DNA of 19,141 nucleotides from CF-161 sp035638495 (GTDB lineage Bacteria; Chloroflexota; Dormibacteria; Dormibacterales; Dormibacteraceae), in the NCBI GenBank assembly GCA_035638495.1, contig DASQZW010000167.1:1-19141 (forward strand). Reading direction: 5' to 3'. Shown here piece by piece: positions 15,231 to 19,141 of the stretch (the stretch's first letter is position 1; each line of letters starts with the position of its first letter). The notes beneath the pieces were generated by a model, which saw nothing but the letters and a program-made list of their open reading frames with translations, did no database searches and was not told the origin of the DNA. Position numbers and translations under genes: made by a program.

Positions 15231-16071
15231 GGGACCGCTCCGCGTCGACTCGCCGGCCGAGCTGCGGGCGTGGTCCGAAGGGTCGCGCCGCGAGGGCCTG
15301 CGGGTCGGCCTGGTGCCCACGATGGGAGCGCTGCACGCGGGACACGTCAGCCTCGTCCGGCGCGCGCGCCAGGAGTGCGACCGGACGGCGGTCAGCATCT
15401 TCGTGAACCCGCTGCAGTTCACGCCCGGGGAGGACTTCGAGCGCTACCCTCGCCAGCTCGACGCCGACCTGGAGGTCCTGCGCGCGGAGGGCGTGGACGT
15501 CGCGTACCTGCCGTCGGTGGAGACGATGTACCCGGCGGGCGCGACCACCCGTGTCCGCGTCGGCGAGCTGGACGAGGTGCTGGAGGGCGCGTGCCGGCCC
15601 GGGCACTTCGAGGGCGTGGCGACGGTCGTGTTCAAGCTCTTCGAGGCGGCGCGGCCGCACCGCGCCTACTTCGGCCAGAAGGACGCACAGCAGGCGGCGC
15701 TGGTGACGCGCATGGCGCGCGACCTGGACTCGGGCGTCGAAGTGGTCGTCTGCCCGACGGTCCGTGAGCCCGACGGCCTGGCGCTGAGCTCCCGCAACGT
15801 GTACCTCCGCGGCGACGAGCGGCGGGCGGCGTTCTGTCTCGTACGGGCGCTGCGGGCGGCGAACGAGCGGTACGCGTCGGGCGAGCGCGACCCGATGGTG
15901 CTGCGGGCTGAGATGCACGAGGTGCTGGACGCGGAGCCGCTGGCGCGGGTCGACTACGCGGAGGTGGTGGACGAGCTGACGTTCCTGCCGCCGGGCAGGC
16001 TGGCGGTGCTGGCCGTCCGGATCGGCGCGACGCGCCTCATCGACAACGCCCTCCTGGGCGACCCGCTCTGA
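15220..16071 (+). CDS. panC: Pantothenate synthetase (pantoate-beta-alanine ligase)
   Basis: PanC joins pantoate and beta-alanine in an ATP-dependent reaction through a pantoyl-adenylate. The 283 residues match the family. Visible signatures are VPTMGALHAGHVSLV with the HIGH-type motif at residues 39-42, SIFVNPLQF, the GHFEGVATVV(F)KLF segment, YFGQKDAQQ, and the KMSKS-like loop region REPDGLALSSRNVYL. The start is ATG 15220, inside the end of panB; a longer in-frame extension to 15133 runs over panB and has no family similarity. No ribosome site precedes the ATG, so translation is probably coupled to panB. Ketopantoate reductase (panE) is not adjacent. Confidence 0.97.
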   Translation: MGAEGPLRVDSPAELRAWSEGSRREGLRVGLVPTMGALHAGHVSLVRRARQECDRTAVSIFVNPLQFTPGEDFERYPRQLDADLEVLRAEGVDVAYLPSVETMYPAGATTRVRVGELDEVLEGACRPGHFEGVATVVFKLFEAARPHRAYFGQKDAQQAALVTRMARDLDSGVEVVVCPTVREPDGLALSSRNVYLRGDERRAAFCLVRALRAANERYASGERDPMVLRAEMHEVLDAEPLARVDYAEVVDELTFLPPGRLAVLAVRIGATRLIDNALLGDPL

Positions 16072-16079
16072 GGCGGTTT

Positions 16080-16105
16080 CGCACATCGGTCCAGATGTGC
16101 GGTTC
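16080..16105. repeat. Hairpin repeat, copy 1
   Basis: The unit contains the inverted repeat gcacatcggtccagatgtgc (16081-16100): a perfect seven-base stem GCACATC/GATGTGC around GGTCCA, flanked by c and ggttc. It begins nine bases after the panC stop codon. Position and symmetry fit a bidirectional transcription end or a protein-binding palindrome. No U-tract is present. Confidence 0.75.
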
Positions 16106-16120
16106 TCCGCCCGTGGGAAG

Positions 16121-16146
16121 CGCACATCGGTCCAGATGTGCGGTTC
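16121..16146. repeat. Hairpin repeat, copy 2
   Basis: This is identical over 26 bases to copy 1, starts 41 bases downstream of it and is separated by a 15-base spacer. It ends nine bases before the stop codon of the convergent gene at 16156. The two copies therefore nearly fill the 84-base convergent gap, with symmetrical spacing to both genes. Confidence 0.75.
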
Positions 16147-16155
16147 CCCAGACCC

Positions 16156-16689
16156 TCAGCGGCCCACCGCGAACGGGACCGGGGCGTCGCGCTCGCCCGT
16201 CAGGTGGATCGCCACCGTCCGGCCGTCCGAGTACCGCCGGTGCCAGCCGTCGGCGGTCCGCTCGTCCGTCGCGCTCAGCGCCTGGCCGTCGACCGTGAAG
16301 CGGCACGTCTCGCCTGCCGCCGCTGCCTCGCAGTGGCCGGTCATCGTCCGGCCGTCCAGCAGCGCGGACGCGCCCGCCACCGTGCCCTGCGGGCGCCGGT
16401 CGATCACCAGAGCCGCCCCGCCCGGGCCCACGTAGACGCCGCCGCCGCGTGCCTGCAGCTGCTGGCCGTCGATGCGGTAGCCGGCCGCATCGAGGCCCAC
16501 GTCCACCTGCGGCTCGGCCGTCGCCAGCAGCACACCGGCGACCGCCGCCGCGGCGCCGACGAGCGCCGCCAGCAGCGGCCAGCTCACGAGCGTCCGGCGC
16601 AGGCGGGGCCGGCGCACCACGTGGTGGCTCAGGCCACCCAGCGGGATGCGGAGGTCCCGCGGCTCGGGGCGCTCGGGCGGCTCCTGCAT
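16156..16689 (-). CDS. Single-pass membrane protein of unknown function
   Basis: 177 residues, unrecognised. A basic, proline-rich cytoplasmic segment (residues 1-33, ending in RRPRLRRTL) precedes one membrane helix (about 36-57, LLAALVGAAAAVAGVLLA). An extracytoplasmic domain of roughly 120 residues follows, rich in short strands and turns (VDVGLDAAGYRIDGQQL, GGVYVGPGGAALVIDRR, CRFTVDGQALSATDE). Two cysteines (GHCEAAAAGETCRF) could pair outside the cell. The ATG at 16689 has a TACGCT box eight bases upstream and no ribosome site. It lies 40 bases after the small Tad-linked membrane gene and may belong to the same functional group, but has its own likely promoter. Confidence 0.7.
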   Translation of the reverse strand: MQEPPERPEPRDLRIPLGGLSHHVVRRPRLRRTLVSWPLLAALVGAAAAVAGVLLATAEPQVDVGLDAAGYRIDGQQLQARGGGVYVGPGGAALVIDRRPQGTVAGASALLDGRTMTGHCEAAAAGETCRFTVDGQALSATDERTADGWHRRYSDGRTVAIHLTGERDAPVPFAVGR

Positions 16690-16697
16690 GGGCCCGG

Positions 16698-16703
16698 AGC
16701 GTA
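16698..16703 (-). promoter_or_regulatory. Putative -10 box (leaderless) for the 16689 gene
   Basis: Minus-strand TACGCT ends eight bases before the ATG at 16689. The surrounding GTACGCTCCG is identical to that in front of eccC, and no ribosome site is present between box and start. Confidence 0.45.
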
Positions 16704-16729
16704 CTACGGGGTCCGCGGGACCCGCGCGC

Positions 16730-17125
16730 TCAGCGGGCGAGCTGGGCCCGCGCCTCCGTGACCGAACCGCCCGACAGCATCACGCTGCCGCTGCCGCTGC
16801 GGTGGTCGATGCCGGCCGCGAGGATCACCGCGCCCGTCGCGACGACCACGATCGACCAGATCGCGTTCCGGCTCGCCGACTGGACCGCGCCCACGGTGCG
16901 GGTCAGCCCGGCAACCAGGGCGGCCAGGAACGCGACCCCCAGCGCGATCCAGAGCACCAGCTGGGCGGCCGCCACGCTGCCGGCCATCGTCGACGGCCCG
17001 GTGCCCGTGAGGAAGTCCCTGGCAGCGGCGAGGTCGGGCGCCCCGAGCACCACGTACGCCGACCCGAGCTGCACGGCCGCGACCAGCAGCGCGAGCACCA
17101 CCGAGAGGGGCGAGCGCGCCTTCAC
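16730..17125 (-). CDS. Small three-helix membrane protein coupled to TadC
   Basis: 131 residues with three likely membrane helices at about 8-27, 53-74 and 88-106 and a short polar C-terminus (GGSVTEARAQLAR). No family is recognised with confidence. Its GTG start at 17125 overlaps the tadC stop by four bases (GTGA), so it is probably translated together with tadC and may serve the pilus machine. The loop between helices 1 and 2 (GAPDLAAARDFLTGTGPSTM) is small and neutral. A VirB2/TrbC-like or accessory platform subunit is possible. It does not look like a Flp pilin, because it lacks a prepilin-type G|xxxxE cleavage motif. Confidence 0.7.
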   Translation of the reverse strand: MKARSPLSVVLALLVAAVQLGSAYVVLGAPDLAAARDFLTGTGPSTMAGSVAAAQLVLWIALGVAFLAALVAGLTRTVGAVQSASRNAIWSIVVVATGAVILAAGIDHRSGSGSVMLSGGSVTEARAQLAR

Positions 17126-18051
17126 TTGAACGCATTCCCGATGGCCACCACGACCGGGTAGAGGAGCAGGCTCAGCAGCGGCAGCACCATCAGCCCGATG
17201 GCGAGCGCCATCCGGGGCCGGGCCTGCTCGGTCTTGACCGTCATGTCCGCCGCCTGCTTCTTGCCCGTGGCCTCCGACAGCGACGTCAACACGTCCGACG
17301 GAACGAGTCCCTTCTCCGCAATGCGGCGCATGTTGGTCGCCAGCTCGTCGAACATCTCCAGGTCGTACGCCCGCCCGATTCGCTGGTAGATCGTGACCGT
17401 GCTCAGCAGCTGGTTCGGCCGCAGGCTGAGCGCCAGCGGCGAGTCCTCGGTTGTGGCCAGCCGCCGCCAGTTGTCGTCGCTCATCAGGTCCAGCAGCGCG
17501 CGATCGCGGTGGCAGCGGGCGATGAATTCCAGCGCGCCCGACACGGTGTAGGCGCCCGAGTACGTCAGGATCGCCATCTCCGAGAGGGACTGGGCGATCT
17601 CCCGATTGACCGCATCCTGCCGGCGGCGGGCCTCCCGGCGCAGCGAGAAGTACGACAGCGGCGCGAAGAAGCCAGCCAGCAGGAGGCAGAGCAGCGGCGG
17701 GACCGGCAGCTGGCCCGAGCTGACGCTGACGAAGAAGTCCAGCAGCGTCAGCGCCGCCCCGACCAGCAGCACGTAGATCGCGACCTTAACCAGCCAGGTG
17801 TTCAGGCTCTCGCGCCGGTTGGCGATCGCCAGCAGGCGCGGCACGCTCGTCTCGCGGAAGAAGCGGGCCAGGCTCGGCACGCGGTCGGCCATTCGCTCGT
17901 CCAGCGGCCGGTCGTCGGTCAGGTGGTGATGACGGCCGATCCGGGTCCATGCGACCACGGCGCGGGGCGTGAACACCCCCATCCGCCACATGCCGACCAC
18001 CATGACCGCACCGGCGACGAGCAGGATCAGCGGGAGCGTGAGGTCAGGCAT
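17122..18051 (-). CDS. tadC: Tad pilus assembly platform protein TadC (type II secretion F domain)
   Basis: 309 residues, an inner-membrane platform protein of the Tad (tight adherence) pilus family. It has an N-terminal helix (about 5-22), a cytoplasmic stretch, two helices at about 87-108 and 117-135, and a T2SSF-type helical domain (about 148-270: REIAQSLSEMAILTYSGAYT, FDELATNMRRIAEKGLVPSD). The C-terminal helix is MVLPLLSLLLYPVVVAIGNA. TadC works with TadB to couple the CpaF/TadA motor to pilin export. ATG 18051 overlaps the tadB stop by eight bases and its own stop overlaps the next gene by four, so the block is an operon. TadB and TadC are related; the names follow gene order. Confidence 0.85.
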   Translation of the reverse strand: MPDLTLPLILLVAGAVMVVGMWRMGVFTPRAVVAWTRIGRHHHLTDDRPLDERMADRVPSLARFFRETSVPRLLAIANRRESLNTWLVKVAIYVLLVGAALTLLDFFVSVSSGQLPVPPLLCLLLAGFFAPLSYFSLRREARRRQDAVNREIAQSLSEMAILTYSGAYTVSGALEFIARCHRDRALLDLMSDDNWRRLATTEDSPLALSLRPNQLLSTVTIYQRIGRAYDLEMFDELATNMRRIAEKGLVPSDVLTSLSEATGKKQAADMTVKTEQARPRMALAIGLMVLPLLSLLLYPVVVAIGNAFK

Positions 18052-18946
18052 ATCGCCTCCGCATCTGCTCGCGCACCCCGGCCACGTCCCAGCGGACCCA
18101 AGGCGTCTTCGGGGTCATCGTGCCCAGGATCCCGAGGATGCCCATCACCAGCAGCCCGTCGATGATCAGCATGACCTGGCCGACGACGCTGGAGTAGGCG
18201 ACGCGAAGGCTGGGGACGCGCATCACGATCAGGAACGCGACCCCCATCACCAGGATCACGATCAGCCCGTTCTGGCGGCCACCGGCCAGCGCCGCGTGGT
18301 TGCGCGCCTGGGTGTCGAGGTCCTGGTCGTACTGCGGGATCAGGATCTTCTGCGCCTGCTCGATGAACGCCTCGGGCGTCTGGTCGAGCGAGAGCATCAG
18401 GTCCACGCAGACCCGCTCCAGCATCGGCGACATGCCCCGCCTGGCGACGTCGACCAGCGCGTCGCTGACGGAATCGGCGGCCCGCAGCGGTTCCAGCGCG
18501 TACGCCAGGCGCGGATCGGGGTTCTGGGCCAGGTCCTTCAGCGCGTGGTTGAGAGTCTGCTGCCCCTGCGAGAGCAGGTTGATGAGGTTGATCATGAACG
18601 GGATCAGCGCGCGGTCCATCTCCAGCTTGCGCTGGGCGGCGCGCGCGGTCAGCCACCAGGGGACCCCGAAGAGGCCGACCACGCCCAGGCCCACGATGAC
18701 CACCGGGGTGCCGATCAGGGTGCCGATCCCGACGCCCACCGCGAACGCTCCGAGGCGGATCGTCAGCCAGAACTGGAGGCTCCAGCCCAGACCGGATGCC
18801 ACGTAGCGCTCGCGGTCCATCAGGGGCTCGAGGAGCTCGTTCGCGCGGCGCGTGCTGAACGGCGTGATCCCGCTGACCGCCAGCAGCACGACCAGGCCCA
18901 GCGCCATGAGCACCAGGATCTGGACGAAGAAGAGGAGCGGGCTCAA
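18044..18946 (-). CDS. tadB: Tad pilus assembly platform protein TadB (type II secretion F domain)
   Basis: 300 residues. A membrane helix opens the protein (about 4-25), two more lie at about 60-98, then a T2SSF-type cytoplasmic helical domain (about 108-215: LIPFMINLINLLSQGQQTLN, MSPMLERVCVDLMLSLDQTP). Two helices follow at about 226-243 and 252-275, with a basic tail. It pairs with TadC to form the inner-membrane platform of a Tad pilus. The start is a TTG at 18946 that overlaps the TGA of the upstream gene (TTGA); GTG and ATG codons about 11-14 codons later are possible but would cut into the first helix. Confidence 0.85.
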   Translation of the reverse strand: MSPLLFFVQILVLMALGLVVLLAVSGITPFSTRRANELLEPLMDRERYVASGLGWSLQFWLTIRLGAFAVGVGIGTLIGTPVVIVGLGVVGLFGVPWWLTARAAQRKLEMDRALIPFMINLINLLSQGQQTLNHALKDLAQNPDPRLAYALEPLRAADSVSDALVDVARRGMSPMLERVCVDLMLSLDQTPEAFIEQAQKILIPQYDQDLDTQARNHAALAGGRQNGLIVILVMGVAFLIVMRVPSLRVAYSSVVGQVMLIIDGLLVMGILGILGTMTPKTPWVRWDVAGVREQMRRRYA

Positions 18947-19141
18947 ATCGGGGGAACCTCCGTCAGGTATGCGCCCAGCTTGTAGGCCAGCTTCGGCGGC
19001 AGGTCGCCGAGCAACGCGATCTCGCGGACCAGCCGGCCGTCAGGCGTGGTGCCGTACACCCAGCGCCGGTCGCCGACCCCATCGCCCATGGCCACGATGC
19101 CGGTGATCCGGCGCGTGCCGCGGATCTGCCGCAGGTGCGCC
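18943..19141 (-). CDS. C-terminal end of a probable CpaF/TadA secretion ATPase (partial)
   Basis: An open frame enters from the right edge and ends at a TGA at 18943-18945, giving about 65 residues (ending LPPKLAYKLGAYLTEVPPI). Residues RQIRGTRRITGIVAMGDGVG followed by DRRWVYGTTPDGRLVREIAL resemble the tail of CpaF/TadA type II/IV secretion ATPases, where an R(K)IT.I.E segment and a short beta stretch close the protein. The position directly before tadB, with overlapping stop and start, is the usual place of this motor. The Walker motifs lie outside the window, so the call rests on context and a weak sequence match. Confidence 0.6.
   Translation of the reverse strand, partial: AHLRQIRGTRRITGIVAMGDGVGDRRWVYGTTPDGRLVREIALLGDLPPKLAYKLGAYLTEVPPI

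Noticed and set aside
12909..15422. Long minus-strand open frame across the PKD gene and panB
   Set aside because: It runs antisense to panB, a certain gene, and has no domain similarity.
16072..16155. tRNA or other structured RNA gene in the convergent gap
   Set aside because: Only simple seven-base hairpins are present; there is no cloverleaf or conserved tRNA loop.

Overview
The window is very GC-rich throughout, has almost no non-coding DNA, and uses GTG (and one TTG) as well as ATG starts. Many starts have no Shine-Dalgarno sequence but carry a TANNNT box 8-10 bases upstream. Together with a fused EccC-type ATPase and a Tad pilus platform this suggests a high-GC Actinomycetota (a deep lineage such as Thermoleophilia would fit). 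A high-GC Chloroflexota cannot be excluded from sequence alone.

Left part (1-10736). A cluster of degenerate GC-rich repeats (1-210) is followed by two divergently transcribed, related ATPase genes. On the minus strand is a three-ATPase EccC of type VII secretion. On the plus strand is an unusual single-chain protein that joins an EccD/YukD-like ubiquitin fold, a degenerate FHA domain, a membrane hairpin, an EccC-like 'domain 0' and one reduced FtsK-type ATPase. Downstream on the plus strand lie a small beta-rich protein of unknown function, a protein with two copies of a DUF4388/PATAN-like fold, a degenerate histidine-kinase-like ATPase protein, and a lipoprotein with a TolB-like propeller. 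No EccB, EccE, mycosin, multi-pass EccD or WXG100 gene is visible here, so this is a partial or non-canonical type VII-like locus.

Middle part (10733-16071). A minus-strand MinD/CpaE-like ATPase with a proline-rich linker meets the propeller lipoprotein gene tail to tail at a shared CTAG stop. Diverging from it are an overlapping pair of exported proteins (a lipoprotein and a PKD-like protein), then the pantothenate genes panB and panC, which overlap by 11 bases. panBC is housekeeping metabolism embedded between cell-envelope genes.

Right part (16072-19141). Two identical 26-base hairpin repeats separate panC from a convergent minus-strand block. That block, in transcription order, is the C-terminal end of a probable CpaF/TadA ATPase, TadB, TadC and a small three-helix membrane protein, all overlapping by 3-8 bases. 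A one-helix membrane protein with its own promoter-like box follows. The MinD/CpaE-like protein may be the TadZ/CpaE partner of this Tad platform or, as with EspI, a partner of the type VII-like proteins; the sequence does not decide.
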